64,000 nt of DNA from Progne subis subis. Taxonomy: Eukaryota > Chordata > Aves > Passeriformes > Hirundinidae. Made by a program: the position numbers and the translations under genes. This document shows positions 47,291 to 61,204 of the stretch, one piece after another (the first letter of the stretch is position 1; each line of letters begins with the position of its first letter). The stretch spans positions 1,984,001-2,048,000 of the forward strand of contig JAKJHU010000067.1 of NCBI GenBank assembly GCA_022316685.1. Reading direction: 5' to 3'. Under the pieces are notes generated by a model. That model ran no database searches. It was not told where the DNA came from and saw nothing but the letters and a program-made list of their open reading frames with translations.

Positions 47291-48105
47291 CATCTCTCTG
47301 TTTAAGCGTAGATGTTTAATTTTACCAGAGCTTGTTTTAACAAAACATTAAATCCTCCTTAACCTCTCTTAATATTTGTATTTACTGGGAATTTTTCAAA
47401 GTAAGTGGGCATTTTAGGAGCAGAAATCTTTTGTGACTTCTGCATCATATTAACATGAATAATTTTCTCTGGTATTCATACACTACAAAATCTCACAGAC
47501 ACCTTCAAAAATCACTTGCCAGCTAAATCACAGCTCACCATTTCAATCAGTTTCCTAAAGCCCAGATGTGAAAAGTCTAGTGTAAGAAGGGATTAGTACC
47601 ATATGGTAACAGATACATGTAAACAGACTTTTTGAGATCTCCACAGAACTTTTCCTACTCTAATGACTGAAAAATTGAGACAGACTGCTGTATCACTGCT
47701 AAAATACAGACAGCTGTGAGAAATCCTCCTTCTGTAACCATCAGGAACTTCTGGCCTGAGATGTATGCTGCATTTCTGAAGTCTGGGTACCCTTGCTGAT
47801 AATTCATTGAGGCAGACCACCTCTCTGCTTGAGGAGATTTTCCTGTGTCTGAGCTGATTAGGGAGTGAGAAACCAAGAACTGAAAATCACTGATTGCTAA
47901 GAGCTCCTATCAGGTTTAACAAGGATTTGAAGGATGGAGGGAAGCAGTGTACATAAGCATAATCTCTTGGCCTAGGAACATAACCTAAGAAAATAAGACT
48001 TCTGGTAACCCTGCTCAAACCTGAAAGAGAGGAATTAGCCTGAATCCTGTCAGGCTTCTACTGAGAAATTTTGCTATGATTTCTGTCCTTATTTTCTAAA
48101 CTAGG
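47291..48105. other. Unassigned DNA
   Basis: No gene recognised; two overlapping minus-strand frames of 73-75 codons at 47593-47876 have no recognisable domain. Confidence 0.45.
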
Positions 48106-48250
48106 AAAAAAAAAAAACAAACAAAACCAAACAAAACAAAAAAAAAAAAAAACAAAAAAAAAACACCAACAACAAAAAAAAACCACACAAAAACAACAAC
48201 AACAACAACAACAACAACAAAAAAAAAAAACCACCACACAACCAAAACAA
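48106..48250. repeat. A/C-only tract, 145 nt
   Basis: No G or T for 145 bases, with poly-A, (CAA)n and CCA subruns, close in length and style to the tract at 38483. A (CA)n follows to about 48277. Two minus-strand frames here are artefacts. Confidence 0.95.
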
Positions 48251-48469
48251 GAGAAACACAAACACACACACACACCCCAACTAAATATGCAGTGTGCACT
48301 GTTTGAGTATATATTAAACTAATTTATTAAATCCTATTAACATGAAGAAAAGCAGAATGGAACATGAAGGAAAACTATGTCTTTTTTTACCCCAATGTTC
48401 TCTCATGTGATGGCAATTCCAATAATGATTCAATGACTCTTTAATGTTTTTTTTTTTTCTATTTTGGTT

Positions 48470-48494
48470 TTGTTTGTTTGTTTGTTTGTTTGTT
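48470..48494. repeat. (TTTG)n microsatellite
   Basis: About six TTTG units; a second tract of the same type lies at 48788-48812. Confidence 0.9.
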
Positions 48495-48787
48495 GGGGTT
48501 TTTTTCTTCCCCTGGAGATATACTTATGAGTAATAAATTGATAGAAATATCAAGCAGGAATAAAATAAGAAGAGGGCAGGAAAAGAGAGCAGAGAGGGTT
48601 TTCAAAGAGATGGCAGATTAAAAGAAGATGAATCCTAGAGAAACAGTACTCTAAATATAAATATAGAGAGGCAAGTGTTTCAAAGAGTGTTTAAAAAATT
48701 AGCTTTGGCTGGGAAACAGATGTTTATCAAAATACTCTAATATCTGATATGAAAAGAAATTACAGAGTGGCTGTTTTTAGTGTGAGG

Positions 48788-48812
48788 TTTGTTTGTTTGT
48801 TTGTTTGTTTGT
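48788..48812. repeat. (TTTG)n microsatellite
   Basis: About six TTTG units, followed by a pyrimidine tract ending in TAG at 48833. Confidence 0.9.
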
Positions 48813-51800
48813 TTTTTCCTTCTTTCCTCTTTAGTGTTTATGAAAATGTGCAAGAGCAATATCTACTATAACAGCAAAGCACACACCATGGAACTTTAGT
48901 ATGTTCAAGATACTGTGACCGCCTGAAAAGGATACCAGGGCCACACTGCCTCTTGTATCTGGATTTGAGACAGGTTAAATCACTAGAAAATATCAAACTG
49001 ATCTGGTCATCAGTAGATACTTTATGTGCACAAAACAACTATGAGAGACGTAGTGGAAAAAGGGAAAAATGTGAAATGAAAGCCTGGTCAAATTACATCA
49101 GCCAAAAATAAAGCAATACCTCCATGAAGGAACTGGGTGCACTAGGATACTGTAAAAAGAGATATAATTTAATTTTTAATATCACACACTTTTAATTTGC
49201 AAATAGCTCGTTTGCTAGTTGTCCAACACTTCTTATATCCCCCACAGTTATCTGTGAATTGTATGGTTTCTGTCTCCTCTCATCCCTAAATCTTAAACCT
49301 ATTAGAACATGGTTTCAAATTCTGATAGCCTGTATTCATTACAGGAGCTTTAAGTGTGTTAGTGTTTCTATTTGTTTCTGAGATAGCTTCACAAAGGTAA
49401 AACTTCTAATAGAGCTTTCTTGGAGACATAAAAACATATGATTACTTCCATGGAGATATGGAACTGTTGCAGAAAATAAATGGTCAGTTATCAGTCTTAA
49501 AATCAGAAAAAAGAGCAAAATTCCCTTGAGTAAAAAGCTCATTCTGATCAAGATGAAGGATACCATTCCATCTGGCAGCTTTAGAAGAGACAGCTTTAAT
49601 ATATAAGAATATACACAGGGAAAGGGTCTTTTCCTGATGCTTGTTGACATCTCCAAAATATGGAAAGCAATTTGCAATATTAATATAATCTTTACAAATT
49701 TCTTACTATTACTTCACATACATTCACTTTCTCCCTGTATTTAATAGTACATAATGGATAATTATAAAATTTTTAATGATCTTAAAAATCAATTTCCTGT
49801 GGTTTGTTTTCTTCTACTTTTCTTTCCTATTTCTGTTTTCCTCTTTAGATCAAGATATAGAAATATTTGATTGTATATTAACCTGTCTTTACTTTTTGAG
49901 TGGTGCTTTCTTGCAATGTGACAACTTACCTCTATATATAAATACAAACTAGAGGCTTGTATGCAAGATAGAACGGAGTTAGTGAACCCAGCTGGAGTAA
50001 AACATTGGCAGCTGCTCCAGGTAGACATGTCTCTTCCTTCTTCCCTTCAGCACCATCTATTTTTTCCTTAATTCCCAGTGAGTTTAACAACACTGATTTC
50101 CTTTTTCAGTCTTCCAACTGCAAGGAGGCTGGATGACAAAAATTCCAGAAGAAAAGGAGATAACATTTCTTCTCAGTCTCTTCTGTGTGTGGTTGAACTG
50201 ACAATGTAAGCAAACTGTTTTCTGTGGGCATGAGCAGTTTTTCCTAGAATGAAGTGGAAACCTAACATCATAGGTTTTAAGAGCAACCAAAAGTTCCTCC
50301 TGCAGTTTTAATGTATTTTAGAAAAAGGTTCTAACAATGGGTTTGAAGTTCACTTCTGTCCTTCATGGTAAAGTAGATTGATTGAGCCCAATTACTGTGT
50401 AATCTACAACATGGCCACTTCTCTTCTGGCTTGGCTGGTCTCTCTTAACTCTTACCAATTGATGTACATGGTTGTTTGGGTGGTCAGTACCACTTCTGTC
50501 AGTCCCTTGTTTTGAATTATAGCAAAACTCATTTATGTTGGGACATTTTGTCAATGTTCCTTCTCATTGACAATTCTGCTGGATATGCACATTAGTTGCA
50601 TTTTGTCTGTAACAGTTTAGACTGACTGCATTTAGAAGTTTTCCTACCAGAGATTCACTTCTCCAAATTCAAAAGAAATTAATCTTAAAATTACTGGTAT
50701 AATAAATCCAGAGCTTTTTGCAAAGAAAAAATACAGCAGAGGTGGTTGATTTCAATAGCAGTATGTCAGAGATGAAGTTAACTCTCAGAAAAATATTTTT
50801 TTTCCCCCTGTCCTTACCACAATAACATTGTTAGCACAAAATAAAAGAAAACTGATGAAAAAGATAGCGTATACTTGATGTTGATGGAACGCATGTTTGT
50901 GTCTAATACACTAGAGAAATTCTCCAATAACAGTTCACCCAAGTGAAAATATTGGACCATTTTGCTCCCAAGGTCAATGTCAATTGAGGTTATTGACTAT
51001 ATAAATGCTAAATACAAAAGTTGTATTGTTCAAGGCTGCTCTTAACTTATATGCTCTACTTTTCAAGGTTCCTCAGTTCCATTTAGAGTTTGCATTCCTC
51101 ACTCATTTATGCCATTTCTATATTTTTCTCCTATTTCTTTCTTTAAAAGTAATTTCAGTCTCTAAATCCTAAATGTTAAAGTTGTCACTGTTACGGAGGG
51201 AAGAACATCACATTCAAAAACTCATTTTTAGCTTGTCTGTTTAAAAATATGTCCATTTTCATGGAGAAAATGAGCTTAGAGGAACGGAGATAGGAGGCAC
51301 AACTGCTGGGCTACACCCAGACACACCATGGGATTCATCAACCCATCACAGCCCTGTCCCGCAGCTCAGACGATAACAGGAGTACAGTGTCAAGTGGGAA
51401 CCCAAATTAAAGACTCAAAGAAACCGTCTTGTCCAGGCTGTCCCAGGGGAACCTCAGGTCCATGGTTCAGATGTCACAGATACCTCATGAGTCAAAGGGA
51501 ATGTCTGTTAGATCATTTGACTGAAAAAGTGTGAGCCACTATTTAGAGAATTTGTTGCATTATGAGATGCAACAGAAAATCCAGAATGTTTAGAGTAGGC
51601 ACTAAAGGCAAGGAAAAGGAAAGAGGGACAGATCTGTGTGATTTGGTGAGGAACAAGAATGAGAGAACAAAGGAGTAAGAGGATAAATAGGGACATTTGG
51701 ACGTTAATAGTTTGTTGGTCTGTATTGTTCTCAGTCATGCTTTGCACCTGATCTATCTGTCTTAGCTTCTTGGTGAATTCCTTTCTATCTCTTTCCTGCA

Positions 51801-52609
51801 TAAGAGTATCTCACTTCAATATGCATATGTTTAAGAGGGCTTGAATTCCGGCAAATGGAATCAGACCAGATGTCAGCAGTAGTAACTGGGACAAGTGCAG
51901 TTGTGAGGGTGTGACTTGTTTTGAAGATAAGCCAGGTGCACTAGTTGAGTAGGTGAAGTGACCAGGGAGTCAGTCTGTGTGTCACTGAGGGGGAGACCAC
52001 AGCAGAAGCTGGTTTTCAGAGTGTACAAGGAGTTCCAGAGAACTGCTGGATGGATCACATGGTCTGGGGGCTGATTAGAATAGCTACTTGCATCTGTGAC
52101 TTTGTGTGTCTGTGTAATGGTCTGGGACAGCACCTGGATGTGATTGTAACCTTTGGAGGGTTGTATGTCAGGATGCAAATGGAGAGACTGGGACTCAAGG
52201 GCAGACTGGGTGAGCTCAGCTGCTGGAGGGATCCACCAGGTACTAACGGACGCATGTGCATATACACACACATGCAGGTATATAATGAGAAATGGGAACA
52301 CAGCAATGCTTTTAGTGCCGTTTGTGTCTGTGTCAGTGATGAGCATTTTCAACTGCATTGATCTGCGTGGTCAGATGTGTGTATAATGTGTTGTATATAT
52401 GTGAATATGTGCCTGCTAGGAATACATGCCCAGCCTCACTACTGGCTGGACATGGAGGCATGGGGCTGCTGCAATAGATTTGCCTCTATCAAGCTAACAG
52501 ATTTGATAACTGCAGAACTTGACATAAGTTGTTCTGCAGTCATGCAATATGTAGAATAATATTATTTATAAATATCTGAAGTCCATGTCCAATAGTAGCA
52601 TTACTGGGC
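48813..52609. other. Gene-poor stretch with an unclassified GC-richer block
   Basis: Weak exon-like signals: strong acceptors at about 48833 and 49848, and a 96-nt segment at 50110-50205 between ACTGATTTCCTTTTTCAG and CAAT|GTAAGC that is open in one frame (LPTARRLDDKNSRRKGDNIS...). Bases 51,250-52,560 are GC-richer and less repetitive than the surroundings, with several overlapping frames (77-161 codons) on both strands. They look like an old retroelement or non-coding transcript that I cannot name. Confidence 0.4.
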
Positions 52610-52680
52610 AAATAAAAAAAAAAAAAAAATTAAAAAAAAAAAAAAAAAATTGAGCCACCCTGGGAAAAAAAAAAAAAAAA
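52610..52680. repeat. Interrupted poly-A block
   Basis: A runs interrupted by TT at two places (to about 52650), then a short unique stretch and 17 more A. Confidence 0.9.
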
Positions 52681-55420
52681 GATAACTGGTTCTTTCAACT
52701 GCCACTGTATATCTGTAACACAGGGAATTTTTGGTGATTAGGGGGAAGTCAGTGAGATACATTTCATACTGAGAGGGATCAGGTTTTGAGTGGATTCAGC
52801 CTTCTGATATTTTTGAAAAGTTCTGCATACTTTCCAACTTTCTGATATATTTGGATTACTCACTGAGTAAAGAAGTAATCATTGTGGCTAAAGTTGACAA
52901 AATTAGGTCCTTAATTTTGGTCATTAGGTCATTAATTTGGCTGAAAACATAGGAGGAGTCAGTCAGCATCAGAGTTAAAACAGACTGTGATTCTCACCGT
53001 AGTTCTTATTGCAATGTCATGGTGCCAAACTGGCTGCCTTTCAATAGAATTAAAAACCGTGACTTTTTCTTCAGCAATTTCTCCTTGTTTCTTGGTCTGT
53101 TTGATTCAAAGTATTTTGCAGACTACAAAGTACAATGAACTGCATTCCATGAATGAAACCAAAGGGTGTATAGCATGACTCAAAATATAAACCTATAATC
53201 ATGAAGCACAATAGATACTATGATGTATTTTTAATCCAAGGGATTGCTCACAATCCTTTCACAGTTCTGAAAAAAATCCAAAGTATTATATATTTGAATG
53301 TAATCTGTTGGAAAATCTTTTAGCCATTCAAATCTAGTGACTATTGAGGTATGCTTTGCTTACCTTTTGCAATTACAACAGTGTGGTAATAGTAGGATGT
53401 TACGCAAAACAACATGGAGTTTAGCTTGGATTAATCATCAAAGTATCTATCCTGATTCTTGGAAGATTTGCAGCCTAAGGAAACTACCATGGCTGTCATA
53501 TTGGCTAATTTACAAAACATTATTCTGCAATATTAATGCTGTGCTTTCAAAGTCTACAGTGTACATTACACATCTTATTAGTAAAACAGAAAACAAATTA
53601 CTCCATTCTAGTTTAAACATGGAGGTAATGAATGCAATGTCTGAAAAAAGAAGGTAAAAGAAAAAGAACTTTGTGTTTCCCATAAACATTTTTCCATATT
53701 TATATTATTATTCCCATTTCACCAAGTAGAATAAAAAAAGAATTATCTTTTTTCCCCTCTTCCCCAACCATCTTCGAATGAACTTTGGCAATATGTAATA
53801 GCAATGGCTATTATGTCACAACTGTTTCTTCCACCTCATGCTCCTGGCTTGTTGCTGTTAGATCTCACAGATTGAGACTGAAACCACAAGATGGAAAGAT
53901 ATGTCTTCAGATTCTGTATATGGGAAGTGCTGGCAAAATCATCAGTACCTGAATGATCCTTAGGACCAGCCAGACAATATTTCTATTTCTTGCCAGAACA
54001 GTTTAATAACTTTTTTGAGGTGTAGGCTTTAGTGGATTACTGGTTTTTTGTAAAGTGCATGGTGGAGGATCAAAATAGAAGACAATTTGTTGAAAAAATA
54101 TTTCTCATAGATTTAAAAATCTATATCTCATTTTGTTTTAATCTGTGTGTCTGTCTGTAGTCTCAGAGGAAAGGCTAATGATCTTGGTATTTCTCTGAGC
54201 AAGTTTTGTTGCATCATGTAACTACTGCATCATACAGTCTGTCTGTTTTGTAACTCTAATTCCTCAGGCAAAGGTTGTGACTTGGAAGTATTTGTACATA
54301 CTGACCAAGAGAGGTTTTCACAGTCACTGCATATGGAAGCTTGCACAAAATGCTGCCACTTTAAAGCATCCATTTCATCTGTACAATTTAGTTTAGCTTG
54401 TTAAAATGAATAATCTTACAAGGAATTAGAGTTATGCTGGAAATTTTCATTTTCAAAGTTCAATCAGACTTCCTGGTTCTATTCCTAGCATTTATAGCTT
54501 TAACATTTGGTTGTCAAAGTCATAATTGACTGTAAAAACCCCACCAGCATTCAGATATTCAAGAAACTGCATTATATTTTCAGCAAATTTCTGCTTAAAA
54601 ATTCAGGTAAAAAGAAAGACTTTTAAAATTCATCTGTTCATAAAGCACATATATAATGGTTTTAAGCATGGCAACAATATCATTCAAGGTCTGATCCAGT
54701 AAGCCCAACCCAGACATATAAAAATTATTAAAGTTTAAGTTCAAGGACAGTGCAAAGCATTCTCAGAACATTACACTAATTTCACTTAATTCCTCTAGTC
54801 CTGTAAAGAGTGGCTATTTGAAAAAGTTAACTGAGTCTGTGTGGTTGTAATGAGTTTTACTAAAAAGGTGAAGCAAAGAAATATAACACTCAAATACATG
54901 AAAATAGCTGAAATTGCTCTTACTGCAATAAGCTCATTAAATTACCTTGCTTGAATGCTGGTTATTAGAATTATCAGACCAGAGATTTAATAGGTCTAAT
55001 GCATCTGTTTGCTGAGGTTCACACATCTCCATACCCAAAGGTTATTGATCAGGCACAGTGTATTTCTTTCTGGGTAGCTGTGTTGCTGGCATGTACACTG
55101 TCGCTGTAGTGCGGAGAAAGTGCTCTGTTAGTGCAAAGTGTGCTTAGAGCAAGGAAAGCAATTACGGACAACCTGTATAGAGGCAACCCTTGGAAAAATT
55201 CTGGTGGAGACACATTCCATGATACCCAATGGAAAAATCACTCCAAATCAGGTCCTCAAGTTAAATTCCGTGAGTTTTTAAAAATGATTTAACGGTGTAG
55301 ATCTCATATGTATCACTTAGTGAAGTCTGTGCTATACTCTCCTTCCACAGTTAAGCTGATTATTTAATTTTAGATCATGATAAGGAGCCTGAATGAGCAG
55401 GTGAACGTCACATGGTGTTA

Positions 55421-55426
<6 letters not shown>
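52681..55426. other. AT-rich DNA without recognised gene
   Basis: The 106-codon plus frame at 53337-53657 is AT-rich with no recognisable domain. Nothing else seen. Confidence 0.45.
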
Positions 55427-55490
<64 letters not shown>

Positions 55491-55502
55491 AAAAAAAAAA
55501 AA
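55427..55502. repeat. Poly-A tract, 61 + 12 nt
   Basis: Sixty-one consecutive A, TTT, then twelve A: the longest homopolymer in the window. Confidence 0.95.
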
Positions 55503-58500
55503 TCTTTATTCTCCAACCCCAGTGATTCAGGAAACTCTCCTTCATCCTAGTAGATAATATTAATTTCTGTTTCTCTACCTACAGAGCACTGAGCTTTGCC
55601 ATACAATTTTAGAGTGAATGTAGTCAGCCAGCAGCCTTACAAATTCAGAGAACCCTTAATGCAGCCAAAGAAGTAGAGCAATGTTAGAACTTAGGATCTG
55701 AAAAGGCAATTTCTGGAGACTCACAGTTTTACTGAGTTTCAGCATCCTGGGTGCCAAACAGGCAGAGGCAGAACTATGTGTCAATGCTATGCTCCAGTTT
55801 GCAGGTTCTTTGGGCACCGTGGTCTTTGCCTGATACCACCCTGACAGGCTTACATTGTCTGGAAGAAGACACCCTTTTTCTGGGACATTCAGCTTTACTT
55901 TCAATCTGTCAAATAGTTAGAATGCTACTAGAAATTACTGATCATTTTACTAATAAAAATACAATATAGCACTCAATCTATTCATAATATGAAAGAATAA
56001 AAAAGGTTATAGACCAAAAGGTTGGCAATAGCAGAAAATAAAAGCAATATTAAACTTCTGCTTCATTTTTCTACTACTTTCAGTTCAGTCAAGTTTATTT
56101 TCTGGGGAAGCATGGTCAAGATAAGATGAAAAAGGGTTTAGTAGCAAACCAGTAAAAATGGCATGATCATAAATCCTAGTATGTATAGGTGTATGTATTT
56201 AATTATTATTTATTCTCTTTCTAGACACTGCCCAGGAAACCTCAGAAGGGTACATTTCCTTACTGACTGGAAAGGTGAATAAAACCAAAAGGATTCCAGA
56301 CATTGCATTTGTGCTGACCTTTTTAAGGAACAATTCCCACTTACCGTGTTTTAAGCACCAACTCTGAAGCACTGGGACTAATTAGATGGCCCATATGTTC
56401 TGATTACAATAAACATTATGCACAACTTTGGAAAAGAACAAGGTCACTGTGATTACATATGTGAAGTTTCATCCAAGAAGTCCATTGTCTAGAGAAACTT
56501 ATTGCTGCAAGCTAATAATTCTCTTCTTTTTTCTTTTTCTTCAAAAATACCACTTGAAGAGCAATATAAATATTTCATGGAATATTACTTATTAAGTCAT
56601 AAATTTTCAATCATAATTCAAGAACATTTTAAAAGGAGAAATTTGCTCTGCCTTGTCAGAGAATAACTACTTTTACAAATAAAACCAAAGAAGACTTTAT
56701 AAATGCATTTATTTAATTTTTTTTTTGTCTTCAGAAGTATTCCAAAGGTTAAAAAGCAATTAAAATTGTAAAATAAGCGGACTAACAGCTCATTTAATTT
56801 ATTTTATCTTTCCCTTTCCTCCTTTGAATACTTTTTTCTTTTAATGGTAATTTCCAGATATTGCTATATTTAATTTCTACTTTCTTTCTTTAATATTGTC
56901 ACTGTAAATATCTCCTTAAAGTACTTCTCAAGTATCTTCCAAATGTCGCTATTTCTCTACACTGACAGAATGATGCTAATTAGGTTTCCCTTTTAAATTG
57001 TTTCAAAATGTAGCTCCCTTAATTAAGAATGTGATTTAGAAAAAGCAGAGACGATTACAGAGACGATGCTCCCATTTTCTACTTTTGCTTTTCTAAACTA
57101 TGGTCCAAATATTTCCTGAAGGAAATGTATATGACTGCAATCAGAACATTCTTCTGATACTTAATTTTTTTATTAAAAAGTGTTACTCCCCACTAATTCC
57201 TAGGTGGGACTATTTCTTCAAAAGTAATATATGGATCTTTTATCTCTTAAAAATACATCAGGCAAAAAGCCATCAAAGCTATACTTACCTTTATTCAGCT
57301 GAGGGGTGGGCATCGATGTGTAGAAAGTGTGACATAAAACAATAAAACAATATGGCAAAGATTGTATGTTTTCCTAAATTTGCATATATTGGTATGAGAC
57401 AAGTAAAACTGAGAATTCAAATAGCCATAAAATTTACATAATTAAAAAAATAACCAGGCCTTGTATCCAATTTTTCTGTAATAGCATCCAAGATAACACA
57501 AATCTGTCTCCAGCTGAAGAGTATGTTGGAGATGGCCAAGCATGAAGACATCATACACTAAATAGAAAAAAAAATATTTTAAATTAGGAGAAAAAAACAG
57601 TTGCAGTAAGTAATCAGCCATTTGGGCAAAGAATAGGATAACTGTGGTTTCAGTCTCTGTTTTCTTGGTTACTTCAGCGTGGATGTGCCAGTGAATAATG
57701 CAAATAAATAAAATTAAATATGATGAAGGACCCTAACTCATAGGTCACTTCTTTTCCTTTCAAAGCTTTAGCTAAATAACAGTGAATTTATATGATATTA
57801 CATGCTGATCTTTTAAATTTTATTTTGCATTTCCTTGATTTTTTTTTAAGGGCCCTTTCACTTATTTTCAAAAAGCCGTATTTTGCTCACTAGATTTCTT
57901 TTTTTTTTTTCCCAAGTTCCTCTTCCCTTTGCATTGCTACATTGTTGTTTGTGTTTTTTTAATAAGTGTTTCATATGTTAATAAGATTTTTAGAAGTGAA
58001 AAATATGTGTTTATAAGATAAAGAGATATTTTTTGTTGTTGCCCTATTGTAGGAAAGAAAGAAAATTTGTATAGATAAAGTCAGTTCAGTACTCATAATG
58101 TGATGATATAGGTGATTGTGATTTTATTTAGACAGAAGAGCTCTGCTGAAGGTATCTTTCAGACAATTATATTGGTAAAAAAATAGGTTAAAAAACTGAT
58201 GAAGTCATTACATTTTCAAAAATTACAAATTATCCTGTAAAGCTTCAGTGACTGCAAATTAGCCTTTGCTATAGCCCTCTGCTAACAATCTATAGATCAT
58301 TTTATTATTCATGAATTTTAGTAATTTCAGGACAGTACAGGTCATCTTATGCTCATTTATTTGCTAAACACCTTGTGCTGGTATGCCTGTGCTGAAAAAT
58401 TGCTACTATTTACTTCCCACAAGACACACAAGCAACAAAGTGGTGGATTTGGCCCCAGACATCCACTACGCCAGGCAGCATATATATCTTGCTGTCAGAG

Positions 58501-61204
58501 AAATAAATGAGCCCTTAAATTGGCTGCAAAGCTTTAAGAACTGAAATTTATATGTCTAGTTATCAAACAGAAAGTTCAGAACACCTGCCAATATGAAACA
58601 TAATTGTGACAAACTGTTACATTTTACCTTTAACTTTTTGGCATTAACACCACAACTTCATTATATGGATCTCATCCTCCCTATCATTCCTTTCTCTCTT
58701 CATCCAGATCAGTTCCCCTCCTGAAAAACACTCACTATATTTATTTGCAAATGCTGAACAATCATTGATACATTTACTCGTCTCTCATCTGAGAGGCAAA
58801 ACCCCCTGCAACCTACCAAAACCACTAGAATTTCCTATAAGAATAACAAAAAATGCTCAAAAAATTACCATAAAAGGCTAGTGGTATTTAGGTATTTGAT
58901 CTTTATAACCTGCTTGGAAGGCTTTCCATAGAATATCTACAAGCATGAAAAGCCTCTAGATTCTTTGTTTTGTTTTGCTTTACTTTAAAAAATTCAAAAT
59001 ACCTCTGTTTTCTTTTGTTGCCCGACTTCACTGTCCTTCTCCCTGTGTCCTAGCTTCAATGCAACTTTTTGTGTTGCAACAAATACAGCACTTGCTAAAG
59101 CCTTTACTCTTTATCTAAATGTTCCACAAAGGGGAAAAAAAAAAAAAATTAAAAAAAAAAAATCCACGTCTCTGAACCACCTTTAAACAGTGTACTATGT
59201 GCACTGCAAGTAACTAAATATTTTCCCTTTTGTGCATGTGTATGTCTGCTTCTCCGACCACTAGCAGCCACATAAAGGAAGTACCATATTTAAACACAAC
59301 ATTTTTTCCTTGTTATCTATCAATGAAGAGAATATCTAGACTAAAACTCAATCCTACATCAAACAAATAATCAATATGGAGAGCTTAAAATTCTTAAATG
59401 CCTTGATCAGCTGAAACTTTCTGTTCAAGGGAATATGAACAGCCTTAGAAAGATAATTAAATACATGGCACTTTAGGTTATTATTTTTGACCATTTAGTT
59501 TTTTCCAGCTCCTGTGTACTGTCTAGTCAGGAAGTTTAGTTGTGGATAAAGTTCATTTTAGTAATTTGTTGCATTAGCCAGGTTTTAAGTCAAAAATTGC
59601 TCAAAACATACCTGTTTCTCTTACCAGCATGATTATGTCAGTGATTTAAAATTACTTGAAAATATGGAGGTACTGCACTCTCTTCAAAGATGAGAAATGA
59701 CTCAGTGAAAGGTAGACTTCATTTGCACCTTGTACAGCACAATGCTGCATACTAAATCTCTAATCCCCACAGAGGAGTCTTTCATAATTATTCCCAGGAT
59801 TGTACATTGTAGACATGAAATGGCCTTTTGTGTTGTTTCCATTTTTGGCCAAAGAGTATTGCATGAAAGCATCATAAAGAAAAAGCTAAGGGGAAGGCCA
59901 TTTTCTTTTAGTTTCTTTCAGTGCTATTTAGGCATATTAAGCTAGATGGCAATGGTTGAGTTGCTCAGATTAGCTCAACCACAGTTGTAGAGGTGCTTTT
60001 TGAACAGGGTATGCAAACAGTTGTCATTCTAATAAAAGCCTATTTCGTAGGTAAAATAATGGTGTGTATAGAAGTAGCTTTCAATTTGATGTTTTTATCA
60101 ATCAATTTAAGTCATTTTAAATGAAAAATTTCACCAATTTTTTGTTCATGTTTTATCATGAAGTCTCATACATAGCAATGTAGTTAACAAATTAGTAAGT
60201 TCTGTTCTGTTTTTAAACATAAGTTGCATTGCACTAGCCACACAGACTGGTGCTTTTACCAGACATTATCAGAGAATCTGAAATATGTTACACTTTCAAA
60301 GCATGTTTTCATTCAGCAGTTATTAAACTATTCATTTTACAAAATAATCCAGGACACTGTGAGTCTTGATGATAATGTCCAAATCAGACATGCAAAGAAA
60401 CAACAATAAGAATTCATCTATCTAAATTCTACTTATAAAACCCGAATGCTTAAATTGCACCAAAAATCTCAAATAATTGGTCATAAAAATTACTCCTCAG
60501 TATCATCTGAAGCTCACACATGACAATCACATCACAGTTCATATAATATAATCATATCTGCTGATGGATTTCAGATGGTACTGGAGGGCAAGTGAATAAA
60601 CACTATGTCTTCCTCTGATAAAATTTGATGTAACTAAGCTCTAAGTTGAAATGTACATGTTCTAGGTCACATTTTTGAGTAGAAATAGCAAGCAGCAATC
60701 TAAATTCTTCCTGAAGTTTATTGTTATTCAGATATTAACAAAAAATATCCAAAATGGCCAGTCTCAGATGCATCTGAGAAGTTATGCATTGTGAAATTTT
60801 GGCTAACATCTTCAGGATCCTCTCAGTAGTGAATAAAGCCAAACATTGTTTTATAATAAGCTAAGTTTCCTGAGGAATAGGATATCTGAGTCCTAGACTT
60901 TTCCCAGGTTGCTTAGGGTAATCACAGCTCCTAAATTCTAAGTACCCTAAGCAGCCAAATGTTACACTAAGTACATTCACCCTGTCAACTGCACCACTTA
61001 AGTCCAAGACTGTGAGAGGAAGTAAACTTTTCTCTGGATGAGGGTTTTTCTTAGAATTTTTGGCCCTATTCCTAGATTTTATCTGGTGCCATATAAAATA
61101 AAATTGTGCAATATTACTTAGGGTTATGATGCCTAATGAAGGCAGGCAGTGTTTCACAGCTGAAGACCACAAATTACTTGTTAGGTGAACAGATATAGTT
61201 TCTA
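55503..61204. other. Long gene-poor AT-rich stretch
   Basis: Two exon-like signals. The 50-nt segment at 56225-56274, between TTATTCTCTTTCTAG and AAG|GTGAAT, is open in one frame (TAQETSEGYISLLTGK). A strong acceptor CTCTTCATCCAG at 58707 is followed by 57 open codons to TAG (58708-58881; starts ISSPPEKHSLYLFANAEQ). The first would join the second in phase. Both are unrecognised. A short poly-A block lies at 59135-59162. Nothing else seen. Confidence 0.35.

Noticed and set aside
50110..50205. 96-nt exon candidate whose peptide resembled part of a liprin-alpha tail
   Set aside because: The resemblance is limited to a few charged residues, a second frame is also open, and a real orthologous exon in a bird should match far better.
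51873..52358. 161-codon minus-strand frame, the longest in the window
   Set aside because: No recognised domain, overlapped by other frames on both strands, and no splice or promoter context; kept only as part of an unclassified block.
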